A DNA stretch of 64,000 bases from Ancylobacter sp. IITR112 (GTDB lineage: Bacteria > Pseudomonadota > Alphaproteobacteria > Rhizobiales > Xanthobacteraceae): contig NZ_JBGCUS010000001.1 in NCBI RefSeq assembly GCF_041415945.1, forward strand, positions 2,356,001-2,420,000, written 5' to 3'. The notes beneath the pieces are model-generated. The model was not told the DNA's origin, did not search any database, and worked only from the letters and a program-made list of their open reading frames with translations. A program made the position numbers and the translations under genes. How positions within the stretch are numbered: the first letter of the stretch is position 1; every line of letters starts with the position of its first letter. Of this stretch, positions 53,250 to 61,613 are shown one piece after another.

Positions 53250-54218
53250 ATGGGACTGCTGGTCGAGGGCAAATGGGTCGACAAATGGTACGATACCAAG
53301 AGCACGGGCGGGCGCTTCGTGCGCACCACCACAAGCTTCCGCAACTGGATCACCGCCGATGGCGCGCCGGGCCCTTCCGGTGAGGGCGGCTTTCCCGCCG
53401 AGGCCGGGCGCTACCATCTCTATGTCTCGCTCGCCTGCCCCTGGGCCCACCGCACGCTGATCATGCGGGCGCTGAAGGGGCTGGAAGACATCATCTCCGT
53501 TTCGGTGGTCGATCCCTTCATGGGCGAGGAAGGCTGGGTGTTCGCCGACCACGCCGCCCGCCGCAGCGCGGGCGCGACCAGCGATTCCGTGCTCGGCATG
53601 AAGCGGCTCTATGAGGTCTATCTCGCCGCCGACCCCACCTATTCCGGCCGCGTCACCGTGCCGGTGCTGTGGGACCGCAAGCGCGCCACCATCGTCAGCA
53701 ACGAGTCGGCGGAGATCATCCGCATGCTCAACACCGCCTTCGCCGCCTTCACCGAGGACCGGCACGACTATTACCCCGACGCCCTTGCCGGTGAGATCGA
53801 CGCGCTGAACGCCCGCGTCTATGACGCGGTGAATAATGGCGTCTACAAGGCCGGCTTCGCCACGACGCAGGAGGCCTATGAGGAAGCGGTCACCGCCCTG
53901 TTCACCGAGCTCGACGCGCTGGAGGCCCGGCTTGAGGGCCGCGACTGGCTGCTGGGCGAGGCGCTCACCGAGGCCGATATCCGCCTCTTCACCACGCTGA
54001 TCCGCTTCGATCCGGTCTATGTCGGCCACTTCAAGTGCAACATCCGCCGGATCTTCGACTACCCGAACCTGTCGCGCTATGTGAAGGCGTTCTACGCCCT
54101 GCCGGGCGTTGCCGGCACGGTGAACCTCACCCACATCAAGCGGCACTATTACGAGAGCCACAAGACCATCAACCCCACAGGCGTGGTGCCGGTGGGGCCG
54201 GAGGTGTGGTGGGGGTGA
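53250..54218 (+). CDS. Glutathionyl-hydroquinone reductase
   Basis: 322 residues of the omega-like GST branch (YqjG/ECM4). The catalytic Cys is in YVSLACPWAHRTLIMRALKGLEDIISVSVVDPFM, and VPVLWDRKRATIVSNESAEIIRMLN is the glutathione-binding segment. LLGEALTEADIRLFTTLIRFDPVYVGHFKCNIRRIFDYPNL is typical of the C-terminal domain. It reduces glutathionyl-hydroquinones using glutathione. ATG 53250 follows AAAGGGAGAG. It is monocistronic, and base composition drops slightly after it. Confidence 0.94.
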   Translation: MGLLVEGKWVDKWYDTKSTGGRFVRTTTSFRNWITADGAPGPSGEGGFPAEAGRYHLYVSLACPWAHRTLIMRALKGLEDIISVSVVDPFMGEEGWVFADHAARRSAGATSDSVLGMKRLYEVYLAADPTYSGRVTVPVLWDRKRATIVSNESAEIIRMLNTAFAAFTEDRHDYYPDALAGEIDALNARVYDAVNNGVYKAGFATTQEAYEEAVTALFTELDALEARLEGRDWLLGEALTEADIRLFTTLIRFDPVYVGHFKCNIRRIFDYPNLSRYVKAFYALPGVAGTVNLTHIKRHYYESHKTINPTGVVPVGPEVWWG

Positions 54219-54318
54219 GCGTCTCCGCTTCGCGCACTTCCCCGACGGGAATTCAATTGCGCGGTGCGACGCGGCGCTTATATTTCCGTTAGACGCATCG
54301 ACCAGATCGGGCATAGCC

Positions 54319-54543
54319 ATGTCGACGAAATCCCAGCATGTCGCGCCGCGTGGCGACAAGTGGATCGTCCGTACGACGGGTGCCGGGCGCGCCAGTGCGA
54401 CTTTCGCCACCCAACAGGAGGCCGTGGCGCGCGCACGCGCGATTGCCAAGGAGCGCGGCACCGAGCTTTATATCCACGGCACCGATGGTCGCATCCGCGA
54501 GCGCATGTCCTACGGCAAGGATGCCCTTCCGCCGAAAGGGTGA
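54319..54543 (+). CDS. DUF2188-domain protein
   Basis: 74 residues matching the DUF2188 family. HVAPRGDKWIVRTTGAGRASATFATQQEAVARARAIAKERGTELYIHGTDGRIRERMSYG contains the H-V-x-P-x-G-x-W, W-x-V-x-x and A-x-x-x-A-x-x-I elements. The fold is a small beta-alpha unit of unknown function. Residues 36-55 are basic, so nucleic-acid binding is imaginable but unproven. The next gene starts 3 bp after the stop with TTG, and the pair sits in a stretch AT-richer than its flanks. Confidence 0.9.
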   Translation: MSTKSQHVAPRGDKWIVRTTGAGRASATFATQQEAVARARAIAKERGTELYIHGTDGRIRERMSYGKDALPPKG

Positions 54544-54546
54544 CAT

Positions 54547-55170
54547 TTGCCGGAATTCGCGCGCAGCGTTTTCATCAACTGCCCATTCGACGAAGAATTC
54601 GAGCCCATTCTTCAGGCCGTGCTGTTCTGCACCGTCTATCTTGGCTTCACGCCGCGCATCGCCACGGAGAGCGGCGACTCGGGCGCGGTGCGGCTTGAGA
54701 AGATCAAGACGCTCATCGCAGAGTCGAAATACTCTATCCACGATCTCAGCCGCATTCAGGCGCGCCGCCGGGGCGAGCATTTTCGGCTCAACATGCCGTT
54801 CGAGCTTGGCCTCGACTATGGCTGCCGGCAGTTCTCGGGTGGCGAGCACCGTGCCAAGAGAATCCTCATACTGGAAGAAAGGCCCTATCGTTATCAGGCC
54901 GCCATTTCGGATCTCGCGGGCTGCGATATCCAGGCCCATGCGGGAAACTTCGCCATCGCCGTCCGAAAGGTCCGCAACTGGCTGGTGAGTGAAGCCGACA
55001 TCCGCGCCGATGGCGCCACCCGCATTCTCGCCGCGTATGAAGACTTCCAGACATGGTACTATGAGCAGCAACTCGCCGCTGGCTTCTCCGAGCGTGACAT
55101 CAAGGACTATCCGACGGCCGAGCTGTTGGTCGCGATGAAGCAGTGGGTCGCGGCCGAAAGGGGATCCTAG
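54547..55170 (+). CDS. TIR-like/deoxyribosyltransferase-like protein of unknown function
   Basis: 207 residues. It belongs to a widespread unnamed family with the blocks SVFINCPFDEEFEPILQAV, YLGFTPRIATESGDSGAVR, LIAESKYSIHDLSRIQ, FRLNMPFELGLDYG and KRILILEERPYRYQAAISDLAGCDIQAH. The order beta strand, helix, DLSR strand, then a FELG glutamate resembles TIR domains and nucleoside 2-deoxyribosyltransferases, in which the E acts on a glycosidic bond; this fold assignment is inference. The start is TTG 54547 with AAAGGG 6 bp upstream and no better codon. It is coupled to the DUF2188 gene. Confidence 0.8.
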   Translation: MPEFARSVFINCPFDEEFEPILQAVLFCTVYLGFTPRIATESGDSGAVRLEKIKTLIAESKYSIHDLSRIQARRRGEHFRLNMPFELGLDYGCRQFSGGEHRAKRILILEERPYRYQAAISDLAGCDIQAHAGNFAIAVRKVRNWLVSEADIRADGATRILAAYEDFQTWYYEQQLAAGFSERDIKDYPTAELLVAMKQWVAAERGS

Positions 55171-55175
55171 CCCCC

Positions 55176-56408
55176 TCACTTCCCGTCGAACCACGCCTTC
55201 CATTGCGGCACGGCGGTGGCGAAGGTGCCGCGATGCGTGGTCTTGCCGGTCGAGACCGCCTCCACCGCCGGGTTCCCCGTGCCCATCGCCCGCTGATAGG
55301 TCTGCACGAGCTGGCCGAGGCCGGGGGTGATCACCTCATCCGCCTCGCCATAATAGTTGCGCACCGGCGACTGGATCACCCAGCGATAGGCGGTGGTCGC
55401 CTTGACCAGCCGGCCATAGGCCGAGTCCGCGAAGAATTGCGGGTCGAAATAGGCCGGGCGGATCAGCTTCCTGAGGTCGGTGGGAATGGCGGCGGGGTCA
55501 TAGGGCTCGCGCGCATAGGCCTTGCGGGCGATCTCATAGCTCTCCTCGGTCAGCAGCGCCCGCGCCAGCCCCGGCACGCCGTAATAATTCTCGAACGAGA
55601 AGGAGGAGAGGATGAACAGCGTCGTCACCCAGGAAGCATCGTTGGCGCGGGGAAAGTCGAGAAAGCCGCTCAGCGCGACATAGATGTCCACCGGGGCGCT
55701 GGCAGTGGCGGCGGCGTTCACCTTCACGCCCTCGGCCTCCAGCTTTTCCAGCAGCGCCATGGTGACGAAGCCGCCCTGCGACCAGCCGGCGAGATAGAGC
55801 TTCGGCGTGTCGATCTTCAGCGCCGCCAGCACCTGCCGGCTGGCGTTCAGCATGTCGGCGGTGGCCTGCTGGTGGCTCGCCTTGACCATATAGCCCTCCG
55901 GCTCGGTGGAGAGGCCGAGGCCGAAATAATCGGCGCCGATCACCACATAGCCCTGCCCGGCGAACTGCGCGACCATCAGCGCCGTCTCCGGCGACTGGTC
56001 GATGAAGGAGGGCACCTCCTGTTTCCCATACACCGTGCCGTGCTGGTAGGACACAAGCGGGAAGCTCGCGCCGGGCAGGTCGGGAATGGCGATCAGCCCG
56101 GTGGCCAGGGTCGGCCGGTTGCCGCGTTCGGGAATGAGCGAGGGGTAGGTGACGCGGTAGAGCTTCACCGCGTTGCGCGCCGGCGTATAGGCGACGCTCA
56201 CCCCGGCAAAGGCCGGCATCTCCGCCGTCAGCACCGTGTTGAGGCGCGCGACATCCCAGCGTTCGAGAAGTTCATAGCGCACTCCGCCGGCCACCGTAAC
56301 GGCGCCGGTCTCCTGCGCCCGCGCCGGGGAGGCGACAGCGAGAAAGAGCAGGCTGAGGAACAGGGCGAAAGGCGCGGCGACGCCGCGACGGCGGGAGAAC
56401 AGGGCCAT
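55176..56408 (-). CDS. Secreted alpha/beta hydrolase
   Basis: 410 residues. The signal peptide (FALFLSLLFLAVASPARA) is cut near residue 31. The nucleophile elbow is GWSQGG, and the oxyanion region is SYQHGTVYG. The acid and His are probably in YYGEADEVITPG and TTHRGTFA. The lipase/peptidase-like layout is that of secreted prolyl-oligopeptidase-like lipases of proteobacteria; substrate unknown. It ends 5 bp after the divergent DUF2188 pair, tail to tail, and lies downstream of the methyltransferase gene. Confidence 0.87.
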   Translation of the reverse strand: MALFSRRRGVAAPFALFLSLLFLAVASPARAQETGAVTVAGGVRYELLERWDVARLNTVLTAEMPAFAGVSVAYTPARNAVKLYRVTYPSLIPERGNRPTLATGLIAIPDLPGASFPLVSYQHGTVYGKQEVPSFIDQSPETALMVAQFAGQGYVVIGADYFGLGLSTEPEGYMVKASHQQATADMLNASRQVLAALKIDTPKLYLAGWSQGGFVTMALLEKLEAEGVKVNAAATASAPVDIYVALSGFLDFPRANDASWVTTLFILSSFSFENYYGVPGLARALLTEESYEIARKAYAREPYDPAAIPTDLRKLIRPAYFDPQFFADSAYGRLVKATTAYRWVIQSPVRNYYGEADEVITPGLGQLVQTYQRAMGTGNPAVEAVSTGKTTHRGTFATAVPQWKAWFDGK

Positions 56409-56480
56409 GATCTGCCGGAAGCTGGGAGTGGCGGGCCGCGCACCGGCAAGGCGCCGGCACGCCCTCGCCAGATACCACTC

Positions 56481-57164
56481 TCAGCCGGCCAGCGCCACGC
56501 TCTCGCTTGCCGCGGCCATCTCCGCCTCGGTGCGCTTGCGGAAGCGCACCATGGTGTACATGCCCAGCGCCACGTCGCGCTTCACCGGCAGGTCCACCGT
56601 GCCGTTGCGCACCGCCCAATTGTGCAGGCGGGCGAACTGGAATTCCGGGCGCCAGCCCAGCTTGCGGGCGCGGCGCGCGAACCAGCGCTCGAACACGGCG
56701 CGCGGGCCGTCCTCGGCGCCGAGATGGTTGACGAGGATGATCTCGCCGCCGGGCTTGAGCACCCGGGCCATCTCGTCCAGCGTCTGCTCGGGGTGCGGCA
56801 CCACGGTGATGACGAACTGCGCCATGACAACGTCGAATGAATTGTCGGCGAAGCCCATATGGGCGCCGTCCATCAGGCACAGGCCCTCGACATGCGAGAG
56901 CCCTTCCTTCGCCACCTTCTCATGCGCCTTGCGCAGCATGGGCTCGGAAATATCGACGCCGACGATGCGGTTGCTGCGCTTATAGGCCGGCAGGGCGAAG
57001 CCGGTGCCGACGCCGAAATCGAGGATCCGCCCGCCGATCTGCTCCGCCGCCTTCAGCGCCGCCTTGCGGCCCGGTTCGAACACCGCGCCGAAGACGATGT
57101 CGTAAATCGGCGCCCAGCCGGCATAGGCCTCCTGGACGGTGGCGTGGTCGAGATCGGTCTTCAT
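56481..57164 (-). CDS. Class I SAM methyltransferase, PmtA-like
   Basis: 227 residues. SAM loop GRILDFGVGTGFALP, acidic IVGVDISEPML and VLKPGGEIILVNHLG are the Rossmann motifs. TVQEAYAGWAPIYDIVFGAVFEPGRK is the N-terminus of Rhodobacter-type phosphatidylethanolamine N-methyltransferases, which make phosphatidylcholine. FERWFARRARKLGWRPEF is also typical. It was therefore likely a membrane-lipid enzyme, but other class I functions are possible. ATG 57164 is chosen over GTG/ATG codons upstream because AGGGGAACC precedes it. Confidence 0.82.
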   Translation of the reverse strand: MKTDLDHATVQEAYAGWAPIYDIVFGAVFEPGRKAALKAAEQIGGRILDFGVGTGFALPAYKRSNRIVGVDISEPMLRKAHEKVAKEGLSHVEGLCLMDGAHMGFADNSFDVVMAQFVITVVPHPEQTLDEMARVLKPGGEIILVNHLGAEDGPRAVFERWFARRARKLGWRPEFQFARLHNWAVRNGTVDLPVKRDVALGMYTMVRFRKRTEAEMAAASESVALAG

Positions 57165-57221
57165 GCGGTTCCCCTTGCACAACCCCGGGCCGGCGCGCCC
57201 CTGCCCTTCCGTAACGTCGAC

Positions 57222-58409
57222 TCAGGCCGAACGTGCCATCATCTCCACGTCACGTGTCAGTGTGGTGAACGGCGCCGCCGGGCGGCGGATCACCCCGCCG
57301 CCGAGCATGCGGGTGCCGGCCTCGCCATCCTCATAGAACACGCAGGCCTGCCCCGGCGCCACGCCTTCCTCGGTGCCGTGCAGCCGCACCTCGACCCCGC
57401 CGCCTTCCGCCGGGGCGAGATGGCCGGGCACCGGCGCGCGCGAGGAGCGCACCTTGACGTAAAGCTCGCGCTCGCGCGCGGCGGCCTCCTCCAGCGTTTC
57501 CGCGTCGAGCCAGTTCACCTCGTCGATGCGGATGGCGGACACGCCGAGCGCGGCGCGCGGGCCGACCACCACCTGCCGGCGGGCAGCGTCGATGCCCACC
57601 ACATAGAGCGGCTCGGAGGCGGCGATACCGAGCCCCTTGCGCTGGCCGATGGTGAAACGCATCACCCCGGCATGGCGGCCGAGCACCCGCCCGTCGAGAT
57701 GCACGATCTCGCCCGGCTCGGCCGCTTCCGGGCGCAGCTTCTCGACAATGGCGGTGTAATGGCCATTGGGCACGAAGCAGATGTCCTGGCTGTCCGGCTT
57801 GTCCGCCACCTTCAGCCCGAAGCTCTCGGCCAGCGCCCGCACTTCCGGCTTGGTGGTCTCGCCGAGCGGGAAGCGCAGCATGTCGATCTGCGCCTGGGTG
57901 GTGGCGTAGAGGAAATAGCTCTGGTCGCGGCTCTCGTCGAGCGGGCGGAACAGCCCGCGCCGCCCGCCCTCCAGCGCCCGGCTGGCGACATAATGGCCGG
58001 TGGCGAGAATATCGGCGCCGAGGTCGCGCGCGGTCTCCAGGAGATCGCGGAACTTCACCGTGCGGTTGCAGTCGACGCAGGGAATGGGCGTCTCGCCGGC
58101 CGCATAGGCATCGGCGAAGCGCTCGATCACCGCGTGGCGGAAGCGGCTTTCATAGTCGAGCACGTAATGGGGAATGCCGAGCTTCTCCGCCACGGTTCGG
58201 GCGTCATAGATGTCCTGCCCGGCGCAGCAGGCACCGGGGCGGTGGTGCATCGCCTCGCCATGGTCGTAGAGCTGCAGCGTCACCCCCACCACGTCATAGC
58301 CGGCCTGCGCGTAAAGCGCGGCGACGACGGAGGAATCCACGCCGCCCGACATCGCGACCACGACGCGCGTCTGGCTGGGGGCTCGGTCGGTGTCGTCGAG
58401 GCGGATCAT
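57222..58409 (-). CDS. mnmA: tRNA-specific 2-thiouridylase
   Basis: 395 residues. It thiolates U34 of Lys, Glu and Gln tRNAs. The PP-loop is [13 protein letters not shown]. The two catalytic cysteines are in [10 protein letters not shown] and [27 protein letters not shown] and the barrel segment [12 protein letters not shown] are in the usual order. The start is at 58409. The C-terminus runs to EMMARSA. The 294 bp between it and sciP are divergent, with the promoter for both. Confidence 0.96.
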   Translation of the reverse strand: MIRLDDTDRAPSQTRVVVAMSGGVDSSVVAALYAQAGYDVVGVTLQLYDHGEAMHHRPGACCAGQDIYDARTVAEKLGIPHYVLDYESRFRHAVIERFADAYAAGETPIPCVDCNRTVKFRDLLETARDLGADILATGHYVASRALEGGRRGLFRPLDESRDQSYFLYATTQAQIDMLRFPLGETTKPEVRALAESFGLKVADKPDSQDICFVPNGHYTAIVEKLRPEAAEPGEIVHLDGRVLGRHAGVMRFTIGQRKGLGIAASEPLYVVGIDAARRQVVVGPRAALGVSAIRIDEVNWLDAETLEEAAARERELYVKVRSSRAPVPGHLAPAEGGGVEVRLHGTEEGVAPGQACVFYEDGEAGTRMLGGGVIRRPAAPFTTLTRDVEMMARSA

Positions 58410-58564
58410 GGGGCGGGACTGGAACCGGGAATAAAAGGGCGCGGGTGCGTCGCACTATATAGGGCACCGCGGCGAATTCATGAACCCTGTCCGACGCGGC
58501 CGGCAACGCGCGGTAACTTTATCCGACGCCACCCCGCCCGCTACCATTGCCGTTGCGACATCAA

Positions 58565-58703
58565 AAGTAAACAAACTCCTTCGCAACTATTAACGAAGCA
58601 GCAATCACTTAGCGCTCACGGAGTGGTGATTCGCTTAGGAGAATATTTAAATCTCCAACGCTATGCTCACTTTCATTGGTCGTGTGTATTGAGTGAGTGA
58701 AAC
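58565..58703 (+). promoter_or_regulatory. Probable cell-cycle-controlled promoter of sciP
   Basis: An AT-rich stretch in a GC-rich genome, with a GANTC methylation site GATTC at 58628-58632, a TTAAC half-site at 58590-58594 and an imperfect inverted repeat GGAGA...TCTCC at 58638-58656. The ATG has only a weak ribosome-binding site. CcrM methylation and CtrA control fit sciP as known in Caulobacter, but a full CtrA site is not seen. Confidence 0.5.
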
Positions 58704-58979
58704 ATGACAGAACCCTATCGCCCGAGGGTGAAGTATGTAATCGGGCCGGACGGAAGTCCGTTGACCATTGCTGACCTGCCCCCGCCGAACACCCGGCGCT
58801 GGGTCATCCGCCGCAAGGCGGAAGTCGTTGCCGCCGTCCGCGGCGGGCTCCTCAGCCTGGAGGAAGCCTGCAGCCGCTATACGTTGACCACGGAAGAATT
58901 TCTGTCCTGGCAGGCCTCCATCGACCGCCACGGCCTCGCCGGCCTGCGCACCACGCGCATCCAGCAATACCGGCAGTAA
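58704..58979 (+). CDS. sciP: CtrA inhibitor SciP (DUF1153)
   Basis: 91 residues, close to the Caulobacter protein. YRPRVKYVIGPDGSPLTIADLPPPNTRRWVIRRKAEVVAAVRGGLLSLEEACSRYTLTTEEFLSWQ is the DUF1153 domain, nearly invariant across alphaproteobacteria. SciP is a small helix-turn-helix protein that binds DNA and blocks CtrA activity in G1 cells. The basic TRRWVIRRKAEVV segment is the start of the DNA-binding helices. The upstream region has a GANTC site. It ends 30 bp before the convergent phnN stop. Confidence 0.96.
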   Translation: MTEPYRPRVKYVIGPDGSPLTIADLPPPNTRRWVIRRKAEVVAAVRGGLLSLEEACSRYTLTTEEFLSWQASIDRHGLAGLRTTRIQQYRQ

Positions 58980-59009
58980 GCGGCGACGGTCCCGGCTCCC
59001 TTCCCCGCC

Positions 59010-59609
59010 TCAGGCGAGATCTTGGAGAAACGCCGCCAGTTCGTCGCCGGCGGTTTCCACCCTTCCCACATTCAGCACGGTGAGGTCCGGCGGAGCGTCG
59101 AGCGCCGGCTCGCGCGCCAGTCGGGCGAGCACGTCCTGCGCGCTCTCGCGCCCCCGCGCGGCGATGCGCGCGGCCAGCATCTCCACCGGCGCGGTGACAT
59201 GCACCGTCTTCACCCGGGCGAAGCGGCGGCGCGCCTCGCTCACCGCCGCGCGCGAGCCATTGGCGACGACGGTGCAGCCGGCGAGAATATCCTGCGCCAC
59301 CTCCGCCCCCAGCGCGTAGCTCAGCCCGTTGGCCTGCCAGTGGAGCGGAAAGCTGCCGAGCGCGACGCCTTGCGCGAAGTCGCGCTCGTCCACCGCGATA
59401 TGGTTCTCGGTGGCATCCGCCGGCCGGGTGATGCGCCGGCGGGCGAAGCGTATGTCGGTGCGCTCGGCCAGCCGCGCGCTTGCATAGGCGAGCAGCGTGT
59501 CCTTGCCGGCGCCCGAGGGGCCGACCACCAGCACCAGCAGGCCGGGGCCGAGCTTCTCCCCGCCGAGCTTTTCGTCCACGCCCGCTACCGCCATCACATC
59601 CGCGCTCAC
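59010..59609 (-). CDS. phnN: Ribose 1,5-bisphosphokinase (PhnN)
   Basis: 199 residues, a guanylate-kinase-like P-loop enzyme that makes PRPP from ribose 1,5-bisphosphate. Walker A is VVGPSGAGKDTLL. RRRITRPADATENHIAVDERDF and LSYALGAEVAQDILAGCTVVANGSRAAV follow. GTG 59609, whose GTGA overlaps the phnM stop, is favoured; ATG 59633 is a longer option and ATG 59594 a shorter one. Its product closes the C-P lyase pathway to PRPP. Confidence 0.93.
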   Translation of the reverse strand: MSADVMAVAGVDEKLGGEKLGPGLLVLVVGPSGAGKDTLLAYASARLAERTDIRFARRRITRPADATENHIAVDERDFAQGVALGSFPLHWQANGLSYALGAEVAQDILAGCTVVANGSRAAVSEARRRFARVKTVHVTAPVEMLAARIAARGRESAQDVLARLAREPALDAPPDLTVLNVGRVETAGDELAAFLQDLA

Positions 59610-60748
59610 GAAATCCGCTCCCCCTGCCGCCACACCGCCCGCGCCGCCGGGCCGGCCCCGGCCGCCGAGACGCGGAAGAAATCCGCCCGCAGCCCCGGCG
59701 CCAGCCGGCCGCGATCGGCAAGCCCCGCCGCTTGCGCCGGGTTGGCGCTCACCATCGCCACCGCCTGCGGCAGCGTGACGCCCGGCACACGCTGCGGCAG
59801 TTCGAACACCGCCAGCAGCAGGCTGCCGGGCACATAGTCGGAGGAGAGAATATCGAGCACGCCGCGCCGCGCCAGAGTCTCGGCGGCGACATTGCCGGTG
59901 TGCGAGCCGCCGCGCACGATGTTGGGCGCCCCCATCAGCACGCGAATGCCGGCCTGATGCGATCCGTCCGCCGCGCGGTCGGTGGTGGGGAATTCGGCGA
60001 TGGCCACCCCGTCGCCGATTGCTTCCGTCACATGGTCGTCAGTGGCGTCGTCATGGCTCGCCAGCACGATGCCCTGCGCGCGGGCCATTTCCACCAGCCG
60101 GGCGCGGTTGGGCCGGGCGTAGCGGGCATGCGCCTCCTGCCGCTCGGCGACGATGAGGTCGAGATCGGCGTCGCTCATGCCGCTCTTCTTCTTGTAATAG
60201 CTGCGGAACTGCGCCTCGGTCATGAACTGGCGCTGCCCCGGCGTGTGGTCCATCAGCGAGATCAGCCGCACACCTTCGCTCTCCACCAGCGCGGCCGCTT
60301 CCTCCACCACGCCGTCAGCCGTCACCTCGCAGCGCAGATGCACGAAATGTTCCGCCCGCAGCACGCCGGCCGCGCTCGCCTCGCGCACCGTGGCGGCGAG
60401 CAGCGGCGCGTCGCCATCCATGCCGGCGGCGCGCTTGTCCGGCCAGACGCGCAGGGAATCGAATACGGTAGTGATGCCGGAGGCGGCGATCTGGGCGTCA
60501 TAGGCGGTCACGGCGGCGAAGGCGTTCCAGGTCACGCGCGGGCGCGGGTAGAGATGCCCCTCGACATGGTCGGTGTGCAGCTCGACAAAGCCGGGCAGCA
60601 CATGGTCGCCGCCCATGTCGACGGCCCCGCGCGGCGCCGTGCCCTCGCCGATCTCGGCGATGATCCCGTCGCGCACCACGAGATGGCCGGGGCGCACCGC
60701 GTCCTCCAGCACCAGCAGGGCGTTGGCATAGACCGTCTCGTTCATCAT
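59606..60748 (-). CDS. phnM: Alpha-D-ribose 1-methylphosphonate 5-triphosphate diphosphatase (PhnM)
   Basis: 380 residues, an amidohydrolase-fold metalloenzyme. It removes pyrophosphate from ribose 1-methylphosphonate 5-triphosphate to give the C-P lyase substrate. The metal ligands are in LPGFVELHTDHVEGH, with DHTPG, SHDDA and SSDYVP as the later ligand sites. ATGs at 60748 and 60745 are alternatives. It overlaps phnN's start codon and follows phnL by 16 bp. Confidence 0.94.
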   Translation of the reverse strand: MMNETVYANALLVLEDAVRPGHLVVRDGIIAEIGEGTAPRGAVDMGGDHVLPGFVELHTDHVEGHLYPRPRVTWNAFAAVTAYDAQIAASGITTVFDSLRVWPDKRAAGMDGDAPLLAATVREASAAGVLRAEHFVHLRCEVTADGVVEEAAALVESEGVRLISLMDHTPGQRQFMTEAQFRSYYKKKSGMSDADLDLIVAERQEAHARYARPNRARLVEMARAQGIVLASHDDATDDHVTEAIGDGVAIAEFPTTDRAADGSHQAGIRVLMGAPNIVRGGSHTGNVAAETLARRGVLDILSSDYVPGSLLLAVFELPQRVPGVTLPQAVAMVSANPAQAAGLADRGRLAPGLRADFFRVSAAGAGPAARAVWRQGERIS

Positions 60749-60764
60749 TCCCTCACGCCGCCGC

Positions 60765-61472
60765 TCACGCCGCCATCTGGCCGAAGCTGGTCACGTCGAT
60801 CACCCGGTCGCACACGGCTTCCCGCACTTCCGCGTCGTGGAAAATGCCGAGAATGGCGACGCCGGCCCGCTTCTTCTCCTCGATCAGCTGCACGACCACC
60901 GCGCGGTTGGCCGCGTCCAGCGAGGCGGTCGGCTCGTCCATCAACAGCAGCGGGCGATGGGCGATCAGCCCGCGGGCGATGTTCACCCGCTGCTGTTCGC
61001 CACCGGAAAAGGTGGCGGGCGGCAGGCTCCACAGCCGTTCCGGCAGGTTCAGCCGGGCGAGCAGGTCGCCCGCGCGGGCCACCGCTTCGTCAGGCGCCAC
61101 GCCGTCATGGATCAGCGGCTCGGCCACCACGTCGCGGGCACCGACGCGCGGGATCACCCGCAGGAACTGGCTGACATAGCCCATGGTGGTATCGCGCAGC
61201 TTGATCAGCCGGCGCGGGGCCGCAGTGGCGACATCCACCACCTCGTCGCCGTCGCGCACGCGGATGGCGCCGTCATCGACGCGGTAATTGCCATAGACCA
61301 TCTTCAAGAGCGAACTCTTGCCCGCGCCCGAAGGCCCGCCGAGCGCCACGCATTCGCCGGCATAGAGGTCGAAGCCGGCGCCGTTCACGACCGGCAGCCG
61401 TGCCCCCTCGCGCAGATGCAGGATGAAGGTCTTGGCGACGCCGGAAACGGAAAGGATGGGGTTAGTCGCCAT
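60765..61472 (-). CDS. phnL: C-P lyase ABC-type ATPase PhnL
   Basis: 235 residues, a single ABC ATPase. FILHLREGARLPVVNGAGFDLYAGECVALGGPSGAGKSSLLKMVYGNY contains Walker A. The signature is TFSGGEQQRVNIARGL and Walker B LLLMDEPTASLD. PhnL is not a transporter; it is needed with PhnK for C-P lyase activity. It is separated from phnK by 141 bp that contain a family-A repeat (61487-61592), so the operon is interrupted by the repeat. Confidence 0.93.
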   Translation of the reverse strand: MATNPILSVSGVAKTFILHLREGARLPVVNGAGFDLYAGECVALGGPSGAGKSSLLKMVYGNYRVDDGAIRVRDGDEVVDVATAAPRRLIKLRDTTMGYVSQFLRVIPRVGARDVVAEPLIHDGVAPDEAVARAGDLLARLNLPERLWSLPPATFSGGEQQRVNIARGLIAHRPLLLMDEPTASLDAANRAVVVQLIEEKKRAGVAILGIFHDAEVREAVCDRVIDVTSFGQMAA

Positions 61473-61486
61473 GTCATGTCTCCCTT

Positions 61487-61592
61487 GTCATCCCGGCCGA
61501 AGCGAAGCGGAGAGCCGGGATCGCGGGCCGACCGCGCGCTCCCGTCGGCAGACGATCCCGGCTCGGCGCGTGCCGCGCCGTCCGGGATGACG
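61487..61592. repeat. Dispersed palindromic repeat, family A (copy 3)
   Basis: Starts GTCATCCCGGCCG, ends GTCCGGGATGAC, with GAGCCGGGATCG and CGATCCCGGCTC inside. It fills nearly all of the space between phnK and phnL. Confidence 0.88.
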
Positions 61593-61613
61593 GTGAAGAG
61601 GGGGGTGCCATGC

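Noticed and set aside
58410..58703. A small RNA between mnmA and sciP
   Set aside because: No hairpin-plus-T-run or conserved fold could be seen; the AT-rich part is better explained as promoter.
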